Shown in pieces: positions 11,004-23,900 of a stretch of 43,989 nucleotides of DNA. The number at the start of each line of letters is the position of its first letter. Positions within the stretch are counted from its first letter, which is position 1. The notes under the pieces were generated by a model. It saw only the letters and a program-made list of their open reading frames with translations, had not been told where the DNA came from and did not search any database. The stretch is from contig NW_019091620.1 of assembly GCF_001949145.1 (NCBI RefSeq), positions 16,853 through 60,841 of the forward strand, given 5' to 3'. The translations under genes and the position numbers were made by a program. The stretch is from Acanthaster planci (Eukaryota; Echinodermata; Asteroidea; Valvatida; Acanthasteridae).

Positions 11004-14000
11004 CCGCAGCCATGCGTTTCCGAAGGATGGGATGGAGAGGGGTGGGGTTGAGCTGGTTGAGTTGGGTTGGGGCCGGCTGGGGTTGGACGGAGCGGGATAA
11101 AAGACAAAGGTCACGAAGAATGATGAAAACTTGAGATTATCACAGATTCTGGCTTCATCGGGTCAAGGAACTTTATAATATGCATTCCAAAGTACGAACA
11201 TTGGAGGAGAACTTTGCAGGTCACGTGAAATCGAATCAATGCAAATGCGATTCATACGATCTTACCACCTACAAGGCATGACGAAAGGATCATCAGAACT
11301 TTACTGTTCAAGTTTTGTGAGCATTGCTAACTCTACGGTCAGACAAACGTACCTTCCCATGAACAACCATTCATAGAAATATACCTTTCTAAGAAGCATA
11401 GCTTACTCACTCGAGGTCTGTGGTCCAATTTATACCCCCGCAATCATTTCCCAGGTACACTACGCCATGTACCCTGTTCTGATATTAAAAACAGGCACGT
11501 GAGGTTATTTTTTCAAATATGAATCACCGTTCATGTCTTTCGTGATTCCAAAGTAAATCGTTGACCACAGCCACATTTTTAAAGGTTACCCTTCCCTATT
11601 TATAACCAAAATATTTGAACACTGTACTTAAAAGTTTGCTGAAGGAAAATAGTTTGGCACGCGTGTCCACGGTGCGCCCATATGTTTCTTTACCGGTATG
11701 TATCTGACGACTATCATCACTGGAAATTTTTTTTCTTTTCAGGCTTAAATTTCAAACATCTCTGAAATGAATTTGTGCAGATGGGGATCCTATTTTTTTG
11801 GTGGGCATTCCACTAAACCTTTCCGCTCAGTCGATGTATCTACACCAGTGATGCATTTTCATTTCAAAACGGGAGCTTACTGACATCTCGGAGTTACAAA
11901 TGGTATTCAAAACACAGGAATGACGTACAGATTCGTCTCGTTAACGTTTGTTTAATGTCCACGGCATCAATGACAGTCAATAAAACAATGTACAAACAAG
12001 ACCCAAAAGTAAATTACAATAAACACTTCGATACATCTCAATATACGTCATCATTACGTTACGTTTTCCATGGAGGAAAAAAAATAGTCGCTGCTACATT
12101 CCGTTAGTTTCTTAAATACATCTTAAACGTGTTCTGGTTTTGCAGTTTGTCAAATTCTTAACTGATTAAAAATATGAACATGTCTCCGTTACGACACTTA
12201 CCACAGGGCCATATATACGGCAGTCGGACACAACTGGAAAATTTACAAGTAGTCAGCAACAAACCTTTTTATACAAGACATAATTCCAACATAAACCCTT
12301 ACATCGGTCACACTGGCCCAGAATCCATAAATCTCTCTAAATTCTAGTCCCTATCCGACCCTTGGAACACTTTCGATAAAACGTATATCCAACGGAAACC
12401 TCACATTATCAACCCAAAACTTTTGACGAACAAGTATCAGCTGAAGAGTTTCACAAGCGGATTTTTCTATTGATTTGTTTAACTATTGACAGAACTAATA
12501 CCTATTCCCCCAACCCCCCCTCCCACTTTGATTCAATGATAAGCCTGCAATACATAAGATCCTAATAACTTGCCATTTATAGCTGCATGGACGAACATTG
12601 TACCTGCCAATCTCGAAGTTTTGATGTCAAACCATCAGACCGCGTCATTACAGGGGTGCATATTACATAGCGTCATGTAAGTTTCAGTGCTGGTCTGACT
12701 GAGACATTTGTTTCTGATAACCTTTCACTCACATTTTTGTCTTAGTGGCGTGGATGTCCCTAAAAGACCCAAATGAATTTTACTAGGGAACCTATTTTAT
12801 TCGACCTTATATATGTACCCCTTTCTCATTAAATTGAGCTCTTTTTTAACCATTTAAAATCTCCCATGCAATTCCTGACATACGAGAGCTCTATTGCTGT
12901 AATGAGATTTCTGGGAGAAATATATTTTCTGGAACTTTATGTTCAAATTGCGAATTGAAAATTTTCACTGAAAATATTGTAAGAAAACTTTCCTCACTGT
13001 CCAACTGTCAAGTACTAGTACTGAAAAACCCAAACACGAATCACTGACGAAAAGAAAATTTCAGAAGGAAAGATATCCAACATTCTGGCAAATTCTAGTG
13101 CAGACGTAGCTGTAACATTGAGGTTTCTTCTTAAAATGACATCACACCACTCCTGCGCTAATAAATGTGCAAATTCGCAGAAAAATCAAAACATCACCAC
13201 GATACCCTTTTGAATAAAATGGCGGAATGAGAATTGAAAATAAGGTTAAATGGGCACAAACGTGCACATGCACCGACAGCTCCAGCATTAAAATTACAAC
13301 GCATGGGCCCGCTCATTTGATGCAGAATAAGAAGACTGACATTCATCATAAAGATTTAGAATAGATGAAACGGCCATTACGGTTGCTCATCAACAATTTC
13401 AACCTTTCAATAACTATAAAAAGTGGCTAGTCAGTTCATGTGAATCAGTGGTTGATGAAAATGACTGTTCAATTCCAAACATTATTTTCAATTAAAAATC
13501 TACGAGTCGTCAATATATAACCGTGTGTGTAGCTCTACATGCAGGTGCATTTAAGTGTATTTTGCGAATTCAACCTTTACTACAACGACTGTACCAATAA
13601 TAGCACCTTTATTTATGTAAACGATATGTCATCAACAATATTTAACAAAAAGGCATTATCTGGATCACTTAAAATTCCACTTTCAGCTGTTCTAATCAGC
13701 GATGCACAAAATTTTAGGAAATTATTAACGTCGAGCTCTCCTATTCGTAACCTTGACTGTATTTTGGTGATGACTGAAGACAAACTGTGTGTCGATTTGA
13801 AGCCACTTTTAGGTTTTCGAAGCTTTTCCATAGACAACATCGGACAAAAGTGTTTATCTTATAATTATTTCTGTGTAGGTTTCCCTTTCCATAAACGTCC
13901 TCAATTTGTGGAACTTGTTTAGTTTGAAGCTTTATTCGTATTCCTTGTAATGAATAGCAAACACTTACACGTGGGCGATTGATGATGGTTGATTATCCAC

Positions 14001-15201
14001 TCACAGACTAATGTGCATTGTCATATCGGTAATTACCGAAGGCACATGAAATACCTGTCATTCGGCGAAAATGCAGTTATGAAATCTTGCCATTTTTTAA
14101 ATCGTATTTCGCGTATCTAAGTGATTCACAGAGACAGAAAAGTAGCATATTTTAACGGAGGACAAATTCATTTTAACGGTTAATGTTAGGCCTTTCTACT
14201 GCATACGCGGTAGTTTTAAGATTTTAATAACTAAAGTACGCATTACGTCAGTTGACCTGTTATACGTTTACGTTGAAAGTCTGATCATGTCAATATCATT
14301 ACGAAATTGATGCAACTATAACATTCATGGGCCAATTATATAGCAAACGGAATAGCAGCATTCTTTATACTGTAATAAGGTGAAAAAGTAAAAATCTGTA
14401 AAGATGTATTCAATAATCCATGAAAAACTACCCTTTGCTGCAAAAACACGTAGCAGCAAATAGTCACCATTTACGGTAACAATTTTGACTTTAATATTTA
14501 CACAGTCTTAAAACTTCAACGTTTTCCTCTTTTTTCCCCATTTTATAACTATAAAGTTTGCTCATACACAACGCAACAGGAATGGTCACCGTGACGTTTA
14601 CATGGTTTCTGCTAATTGGGTTGTTCGTTATCACTGTCGGTCATTATCGTTTCACTTTCTTTCATCAAGTTTGTTTCATGAAATCCCACAAAAATATCAA
14701 AATTGCACACTGTTTAAACATATATTGAACGGCACAGTTTGTCACCTAACGCCCAGCTATCTCCCTATCTAGCAATAGCTTGCCAGTTATACGTGGAACC
14801 ACTTACGCCACGTCTATATCTATTTATCAAGCGTCCTCATATTGCGTCACTGCTATTTTTTTCGTGAACACGAAATAGCCAAGGACAGTAGCACTGCTAG
14901 TCTATTCTACATGTACTTTTGTGTTTCACCTCGGAGGTTTTGAGAGTTATTGTGAATGAAAAAACCTGAAAAAAATTCATATATCAAGTAGACCAATTAA
15001 TTGTTTTGCCCTGAAAGATCATGTACTGCAATATTCAATCGGTATGACTAGAATTTAGAAGATAAACATACGTGTTGTTAGACAAAATGTCTGTTACTTT
15101 GACGATGTTTTCCATAAACTTTATTGAAATAAACAGATCGGGTGGGCTCAAAATTACAGCAGTACAGTGTGATATCTTTCACCACTCTACCTCTAAACTT
15201 A
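11004..15201. other. Intergenic or distal 3' UTR of the G-alpha-o gene, no gene recognised
   Basis: No open frame here looks like a protein. The 127-codon plus frame at 13539-13922 has no recognisable motif. Several TTTATT words (AATAAA on the minus strand), for example near 13609 and at 15120-15125, could be polyadenylation signals for the minus-strand gene, but none can be chosen. Confidence 0.5.
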
Positions 15202-15355
15202 CCACTGTCTTCCGCTGATGAAGACAGCTGCATGGTAAATTTTTGATCTTTGTTTCGAACCCCTCATAATTCGCATTGTATAACACGTTACAGGGCACAA
15301 GACTTGTGTTTGATTTCGTAATTTTTTTTCCTACATCTAAAATTCATTAGAAGGT
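15202..15355. repeat. Dispersed repeat, copy 1
   Basis: About 154 bases similar, in the same orientation, to 19734-19890. The best shared block is CACGTTACAGGG followed by ACAAGACTTGTGTT, with GCTGATGA/GCTGATAA and ATGGTAAAT at matching places upstream. This copy lies downstream of the G-alpha-o stop codon. Confidence 0.7.
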
Positions 15356-17761
15356 ACGTATACTGTCAGAGCAGTCTCGACCACAGCAGCATTATCTCAA
15401 CCAACTCTTGCCCCGCCCCACGATGGTTGGCTAGTCACAGCCAGAACTGTGAAACCAAAATGTCTGACAAGCGTATATCTAGCCACATTACTACAGCATG
15501 CAGAACCAGAGGTGACAACGGCAAGTGTTACTGCCCACATGGGCAGTGCATCAACAGGCAGGATGAATAATTCAGCTCGTAGCTTTACAGCCAATCGAAA
15601 TACCTGTTCAGCTTGATTTGGATCATTGAAAGAGGTTTGTAGTCAATAGTTTAACCTTATCATGACCAGGTTTGGGGGCCTTGGCTTTCTCTCAGACGTT
15701 GATGTATATGCTGTGACTTGTAACATAATGTCATTTGAATTTATTCCTATAGGCCTACTTGCGTATACTCAGTTTGTCCAAACATTTGAATTGCTTTCCT
15801 AAAAACTGCCCAAACAGAGAGAAATATGTTGCTATATTATGCAAATATATTTAGGCACATGTAGCTAAACGTGTTTTTACCTGTTGGCAAATGCCATAGT
15901 AACCACTGATACAAAAGAATAAACAGTGCTCCAGTATAAGTCATGGAGAGTCCTCAAGATTGTTAGTATCTTTTGATACAGCATACGCACGCCCTGGTCC
16001 TGATAGGTTACTCTTACGGTTTATTCACGGCCCGGAGTAAAACTAACATTTGTTTATCAAGTCACTTCTTTTAAAGCATCTAATGGAAAGGCTTATGTTG
16101 ATCCTGTCTTTACGATACGCTTCGATTTATTAATTCAAGGTGAGGCTTTAACGTGTACGTGTTGTCTACACAAAGCCTAATGCATCAAATAATGATTCAA
16201 GGTAAGCTGTCTACTGCTGTCTTGTAAAATGTTTGCTTAACCTGGTAACTTTTTGTTTGATACACTCTTCACCGTACTCAAACCAAATTTCCAAACGCAG
16301 ATGTTGCTGATACGACCCCGTAAAAATGAAATCAGTGTCGGCGCCATACTTTTACCTTCGCACAGAGAATGGTAGGCCTGAGATGTACATGTACAGTCGA
16401 TCCACATACATGTACATGTACATGACTTCCACATACTTCTCACAGCGACGATATGACCGCCATGTTTACACATTATTCTGCTACTATAGTGCCAGTGCAG
16501 TATATATGACGCCACCTACATGTACATGAACTGCCGATCCCAAGCAAATTAACATATAATGCACAGCTCGACAAACCAAGCCTCTCATTGAATAAGATAC
16601 GCCTGAGTTGGAGAAATCATACCTTGGAAGAGTTGGGTATACATGTATTGCCATCTTTATGGCAGTGCGTGCTTACTGGTGATAGACATTGCTCAAATCT
16701 GCCAGGCCTCAGACAGTGAGAATTATGCTTCCACGAGATAGCAAAGGATGACAAGATTTCTTTGTGCATTATCTCATACTGACGGACCACCCATATGATC
16801 CTATTAATGTAAATTGTTTTGTATATCTTCCCGGTGGTTCTCAGAGACGAAAGGCAGTTTTGTACGTCAACATTACGTCATTAGTCAGCTGATTTACAAC
16901 TGTGTTACACACTTTGGCTTTTTGGCTGTGATATTTCAAAATATATACTTTCTCATAATGCAGTTTCTTAGTCTTGTAATACTGTCAAAGATTTTAAGTC
17001 TCTCTGTCGCAGTGAAACCCCAATTGCTATTGATGGCGAAGTGCATTAAAGAGATAAACAACAGATGGCACAGAACATAACAACACCCCAGCAAGCCAAC
17101 ATACAGTTTGGAATATCATGACCAAGCTACTCCTGAGAGAGGTGAGCAGGCTAGCTTGGTTGCATTGTGTGAACACTACACAACACTATCACATGCCAAA
17201 GAGTGAACAAAATGACCATGGTTTCTGCTGCAATAGGCATTACTGGAACTGAGGGTATTCACTACGTTAACATAATGTCAGTCACAACACAGATCACATT
17301 TCAATAAAACTGTTTCGTGTAGATAGTCAGATTTGTTATTCCGAAGGCGGGAAAACGAGTATAAAGATATGTCTGGCGTTCAAAATCTCCCAGCGTCACT
17401 GTTGGTTGACAACATTGTCCTTCTCTGTTGACGAGCGTGAATTTGATAATGCTGTAAACAAGGATGGTAGAAATATACCATCGGGATATACTTACTCTCA
17501 AGATTCAAAGACTCCCGGTTTTGATGACTGCTGATCTCGACCAAATCTCCTTTGCGAAATCATCGCGTATTATCGAACTCAACCGCCGCCACTCAGCAGT
17601 TTTAAAATTTCCCGCCCTGTTGACGGCACAGATGCAGCTTCCTGACGATTCGTATCGGCACAAAGGCTTGATCTTCAAATATGGGACCAGACGAGATACT
17701 CTCGAGGCCCAATTTTTCTATATACATTGTTTGCAAACAGATACCAATGGACTAGTTCGCT
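15356..17761 (-). other. 3' flank / probable 3' UTR of G-alpha-o gene
   Basis: No exon recognised. AATAAA on the minus strand occurs at 15740-15745 and 16020-16025, among others. A hairpin, ACCAAGCTA (17121-17129) with TAGCTTGGT (17152-17160), lies in the first 650 bases after the stop. ACATGTACATG runs occur near 16384-16420. Confidence 0.5.
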
Positions 17762-17949
17762 TCAATACAAGCCACATCCTCTCAAGTTGTTTGCAATGAT
17801 GGTGTCTGTGACGGCGTCGAACACAAATTGGATATTTGTAGTGTCTGTAGCACACGTCATGTGTGTGTATATTTCCTTGTTGTTGCTCTTGTTCAGGGCT
17901 TCAAATTGTGACTGGATGTACATCACGGCAGCTGAATACTCATTCTCAC
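17762..17949 (-). CDS. GNAO1: G-alpha-o exon 8 (C terminus, stop)
   Basis: 188 bases after acceptor caacag, ending with TGA 17764-17762. It encodes [11 protein letters not shown], the TCAT motif that contacts guanine, [14 protein letters not shown] and the receptor-contact tail LRGCGLY with Cys351. Confidence 0.97.
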
Positions 17950-20900
17950 CTGTTGAAACGATAAATATGGCATCATTATGGTTTAAATAACTGGTCAACA
18001 ATTACGGTCATCATTTTACGCATACCAGTAGCTCATTTGAAGTTTAAGTTGAAAAGATCTCCTTATGAATGTGGAAACTGCTCACGTTTGCTTAATCATC
18101 AGGCAAGTTCAAACGCATTGAAAATAAGGAAGTCTATGAGAGATTTCGATAGGCATCTAGGGGTTCGATTCAAATTGTCGGATTTTATACAATAACAGTA
18201 TCTTCTGGCTGCTGAAGTGTGTAATATAACTACAGATTTTGAAGATACGAGAAAAAAAGACATACTGTAAACCGCAGCTACCTTACTCCTGTTGATGTCG
18301 TTAATTGCCTCATTGAGAAGTTTTTGCGTGTACTCTTTCCAGTAGCCTACATTGTGTATTTTTCTACAGCGATAATCTAAAATATGGCCCAAATTCCTAA
18401 TTTACATGAATCTGGGAAGAGAAAGTATCCTCTTGCATTTCACCCTCCGATTATGCTTCCTTGATCGTTCATCAGCTTAGGCTCGACAGTAGGCCTAACC
18501 GTGAATTGGATCTGTTTCTGGACGCCTCAAAATGGGTTANNNNNNNNNNNNNNNNNNNNNNNNNNNNNNNNNNNNNNNNNNNNNNNNNNNNNNNNNNNNN
18601 NNNNNNNNNNNNNNNNNNNNNNNNNNNNNNNNNNNNNNNNNNNNNNNNNNNNNNNNNNNNNNNNNNNNNNNNNNNNNNNNNNNNNNNNNNNNNNNNNNNN
18701 NNNNNNNNNNNNNNNNNNNNNNNNNNNNNNNNNNNNNNNNNNNNNNNNNNNNNNNNNNNNNNNNNNNNNNNNNNNNNNNNNNNNNNNNNNNNNNNNNNNN
18801 NNNNNNNNNNNNNNNNNNNNNNNNNNNNNNNNNNNNNNNNNNNNNNNNNNNNNNNNNNNNNNNNNNNNNNNNNNNNNNNNNNNNNNNNNNNNNNNNNNNN
18901 NNNNNNNNNNNNNNNNNNNNNNNNNNNNNNNNNNNNNNNNNNNNNNNNNNNNNNNNNNNNNNNNNNNNNNNNNNNNNNNNNNNNNNNNNNNNNNNNNNNN
19001 NNNNNNNNNNNNNNNNNNNNNNNNNNNNNNNNNNNNNNNNNNNNNNNNNNNNNNNNNNNNNNNNNNNNNNNNNNNNNNNNNNNNNNNNNNNNNNNNNNNN
19101 NNNNNNNNNNNNNNNNNNNNNNNNNNNNNNNNNNNNNNNNNNNNNNNNNNNNNNNNNNNNNNNNNNNNNNNNNNNNNNNNNNNNNNNNNNNNNNNNNNNN
19201 NNNNNNNNNNNNNNNNNNNNNNNNNNNNNNNNNNNNNNNNNNNNNNNNNNNNNNNNNNNNNNNNNNNNNNNNNNNNNNNNNNNNNNNNNNNNNNNNNNNN
19301 NNNNNNNNNNNNNNNNNNNNNNNNNNNNNNNNNNNNNNNNNNNNNNNNNNNNNNNNNNNNNNNNNNNNNNNNNNNNNNNNNNNNNNNNNNNGGACTCTAG
19401 CCCGAAGTGATCTTTCTTTTGAAATTATTGACATTATGAGATAACAAACACAAACAGCCCTTTATTATCAAATCCCTACCGTCATACTCCTCAAAACAGA
19501 TTGTTAGAGGAGATTTCTCAATCTTGGCTTCGAAGAGGTCTTTCTTATTGAGGAAGAGGATGATGGAGGTGTCGGTGAACCACTTGTTGTTGCAGATTGA
19601 GTCGAACAGTTTAAGGCTTTCATGCATCCGATTCTGCAAGGGAAAACATCACATCCAGAACTGAAAAAAGACAACATGTGTAAAGATAGTGGACCACCAG
19701 TACAGCTATCTTACAATGCAACTACTTGAAAGTGACTGTTTTCTGCTGATAAAACTGGCTGTATGGTAAATCGTATCTCTATTTAAAATATCCCACAAAT
19801 TACGTTGTCATTACATATCACACGTTACAGGGTACAAGACTTGTGTTCAACTATGTAAATTGTTTCCTACTTTTAATGTCGTTGGTGCAGGACCACGCAT
19901 ACAGCTCTCTTACAGTGCAACTGCTCGAAAACAAACTCGTTGGTGACATTTACAAGCTCTCCGTTCATAGATCCAATTAGCCGAGTTATTCCCTTCCCTT
20001 CCTTTTCAATGCTTGTCATAATTATCATTTGTAATCACAGAATCCAGAATAAGTGTCTTCAACAGTGAAACACTTTTCTACTAAAACGAATCAAGTCTCA
20101 CCGTTGTGTCATCTTCTAACAGCCGTTGGTCGTATCCACTAAGTGCTACACAGAAGATGATTGCAGTGACGTCTTCAAAACAATGTATCCACTTCTTTCG
20201 TTCCGACCTTTGACCTCCTACGTCAAATAGTCTGTACAAAGATAATTAAACCCGCAAGTAAATTGCGGAGATTCATGGGATTTGCGGAATCATACCACAT
20301 GTCACGGTTGCTAGTTAAGAAAACGACATGTATTCAGTGGTACGTGGCCTTGCCTCCCATGAGTGACGTTCCCCAGCGCAGGAAAGTGATAAAACTGAGT
20401 GCTGTTTGGATACACAATTTAGACTTCTTCTTCTGGCCATCATACACGAGCAAGATGTTCTTTGTTTTTCTTAGTAGAATCATTCAGTTGAAAATTGTAC
20501 ACGTTACATTTAAATATCCCATGTTTTAAGAGACATCCTTGGAATTGCGGCCAACGATAAACGCAAAAGAATGGTCTGTGCCAATGGAACGACGACGACC
20601 AGTGAGGGTGTTCGAAGAGCCGGTTTAACATGTGAAAGCTGTCACAACGTTTAGCTGCGAATGGGTTTAGTCCCCTCTCCGCCCTTTTCTTTTGAGTTGA
20701 CCTTTATTTGGGTGGGTACGTTATGGTGAGTAATATAACTTCAGGTCCGTATAATAGAGCGTTCAACACATTGAGTGGATTTCCACAGGCCCAAAAACGT
20801 GTTGAATATTTTGACCAGTTAATATGAATCAAATCAAAGGATTGTGAATATATGTATGTGAAACAATTACGTGTGGGGTGTCTGTGTCATTTTCTTGTGC

Positions 20901-23900
20901 TTAGCTTTCGGGATTGGATGTTGTTTTGGGGGGGTGGCAGATGTGGATTGTCATTGTTATTTTCATTTTCATTTTGGTTGCGATTTTGATTTGGGTGGTA
21001 ATTGTGGCTGTATCATTGGATTGATCCTGGGAGAATCAGGGCAGTGGCCGCCAAATGGGGCCATTTTGATTTTGTTTTTATATATGATTAGAGACCCTTA
21101 ATTTAGCCTCACCCCCTTACAAAAATCATGAAAGTTTCCATGGGGAAATTTCAAACGTTTGCCCCTCTGAAAAAAATGGAAGACTTTGTTCCCTACAGTA
21201 CAACATTTGGTTCTGAATTCACCCTTGTATCCACATCATAGGAAATGCACTGATGAAGTTCTAGCCGTCGCAAAATAGCTTGAAGAAACGAGAAATAACA
21301 TAACATATAACGATGTGACCCAATGCGTTGATCAACCAGTCGAATAAAAAAAAATGAAACTATAAAATAAAAAAAATCAATAACGAAATTAGCTATGGTA
21401 TCTAAGTGTTGCTTGTAAAGTGACGAGACCCTAAATAAAATGGCAGTAATACTCCGTCGCATGAACGCCAATTACCAGCTCCCTTGCATTTGAATACCTT
21501 GGGAAAATGCGGATAATTGAAATGCTGCTGAAACTCCAAACTGCGTAGTCACACACGCACAAAAATAATGTATTCTCGCTCGCAGACGACAATCTCCGGA
21601 GAAAATGGCGCCTAATGAGATTGGCACGCCGATGGCAGGCCGTTCGATCCGTAGAGCTCCATGCATGCGCGTGGGCAGCCTGGCTGCGTCATTAGTATCA
21701 AGACTACCAAGCACTGACCTCACTATTAATAATAAGAATACTAATAATAATGTCAGCTAACCAGCATACACGGCCTGTTGAAGTGTAGCTGTCCCCTTGC
21801 TCCAGGTGGTGTAATGTATGGAATTGACCAAAGCCTTGTGCGCTTTGCTACGCACGGGGATGTATAGTGCACTTTCCAATAATGAAACAATAACGACGAT
21901 CCTTGACTGCGCCAGGAAAAAATGCAAAGACACTACCATACAGTATTTCAAACCGTAAAGCAAAACTGGCGAGACAACTGTGTCCAATGGCCAATAAAAA
22001 GAACAACGATATCAGTATGTTCGATTTGTCGGGCGTTTGGGAGTACGGGATGACTCAGAATGTATTATGTATGAAGTTATATTTCTTGTTTTGGGCAAAA
22101 TTCCTGGAAATATTGAAATTCGAACTCGTATTTGTCAATCTTGATGGACTTCAGTACATAACAGGCTAGAAATTTCTGCAAGTCTCTATGTAGAACGTTG
22201 CAGTTACAAGTACATCAAGTTCGCAAGACCTCTCAAGCATACATGTATTTCCTTCTTCTAAGAGCTACACCAAATGTCGCGTAAAAAACTGGCTGCTATA
22301 AGGCAAAAATGCAACTTAACTTGATCTTGGGTAAAAAATGGAAGAGGTAATGAATGCCACATCGAAAAAACAGATATCGATCCGGATTTTGTGCTCAAAA
22401 TGATCAGTTTGATCGTGGAGCAGGTGGATGCGTCTTCATACCCCCACACAGTAAATAGGAAATCCATAACAGTACAAAGTGATGGTTCACCGTGCATAGA
22501 AAGCACAATGAACAGTTCAACCTATGTCGTAACATGAACAAAGCAGTTTTCAAAATGGATTTAATCATCTGGCAGGAACCAACCAGACCCACAGAAGTCA
22601 ACTCAATTTTGTATGACGAGCTGGTCAGGGTAAATATGAGATCCGATCACAAAGAAATTCAAGTAAGAGTGCATCAATGGGATGATAAGGTACGCCGTGG
22701 ATGATTGGATACTTCATGGGTAAACCGAGGCGGCTAAAGGTGATGACCGAGGGTGTAAAACTGGAAATGTTGACCAGAGCACTCAGGTCAGTCGTACGAA
22801 GCCGCGTGCAGTAGACCTAACTGCAAAGCTCCACCAATGTTGCTACAACTGGGCCGTGTACAATACACACTAACATCGAAGCATATCCAACGTAAGCATA
22901 CCCATGCAGGATAAGGCGGGTTGTTCCATATTCAAACTGACCGCAGTGTTCGCTGCTGTTTGGTATTGTATAATAAACTGGTGCCTCAGCAGGCCCCTTT
23001 ACTACTATTTGTATTGGCGACCAAAAAAATGCAGAAATATCACTCTTTAATAGTTAGTGTCAGACTTTATCTCAGAATGTATACATTTGCTCCATAACTT
23101 TTACAAGAGGCCTGTTAGTATTTTTATTACGTATTCGGTAGTACAGTGTTATCTGGTCATGTGACAGTGATACCTGTCCCAGATTTTTTCAATACTTTCT
23201 CATTGTTCTGAGGGCCAGTCATATTGTGGTTAAACCTGAGGGCCAGTCATATTGTGGTTAAACCTGAGGGCCAGTCATATTATGGCTAAACCCGAGGGCC
23301 AGTCATATTGTGGTTGAACCGGAGGGCCAGTCATATTCTGGTTAAACCCAAGGGCCGGTCATATTATGGTTAAACCTGAGGACCAGTCATATTGTGGTTG
23401 AACCTGAGGGCCAGTCATATTATGGTTAAACCTAAGGGCCAGTCATATTATGGTTAAACCTGAGGGCCAGTCATATTGTGGTTGAACTGGAGGGCCAGTC
23501 ATATTCTGGTTAAACCCGAGGGCCAGTCATATTATGGTCAAACCCGAGGGCCAGTCATATTGTGGTTGAACCGGAGGGCCAGTCATATTATGGTTAAACC
23601 CGAGGGCCTGTCATATTCTGATTAAACCCGAGGGCCAGCCATATTATGGTTAAACCTGAGGACCAGTCATATTATGGTTAAACCCGAGGGCCGGTCATAT
23701 TATGGTTAAACCCGTCAATGGCAGATAAAAATTCGACTGTAACTGGAAAGACTACATCCTATTGAGACAGCACTTCAAACATACACCTTTAAAAGAAACC
23801 GAGTGTTATAGTCCCTCCAGTGTATTACTAACCTTTGCTTTCCCTATGGCGGTACACTTTTTCGAACGTTTTGTGAGAAGAAAAAGTTTATAAGGTAGGC

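Noticed and set aside
13539-13922. 127-codon plus-strand open frame with a 75-codon frame opposite
   Set aside because: Neither strand shows a family motif or splice context; no support for a gene.
18461-19444. Long open frames of about 290-330 codons
   Set aside because: They run through the N gap and are artefacts.
23210-23713. CRISPR-like regular repeats
   Set aside because: The 28-base units are directly adjacent with no spacers, and the genome is an animal one.
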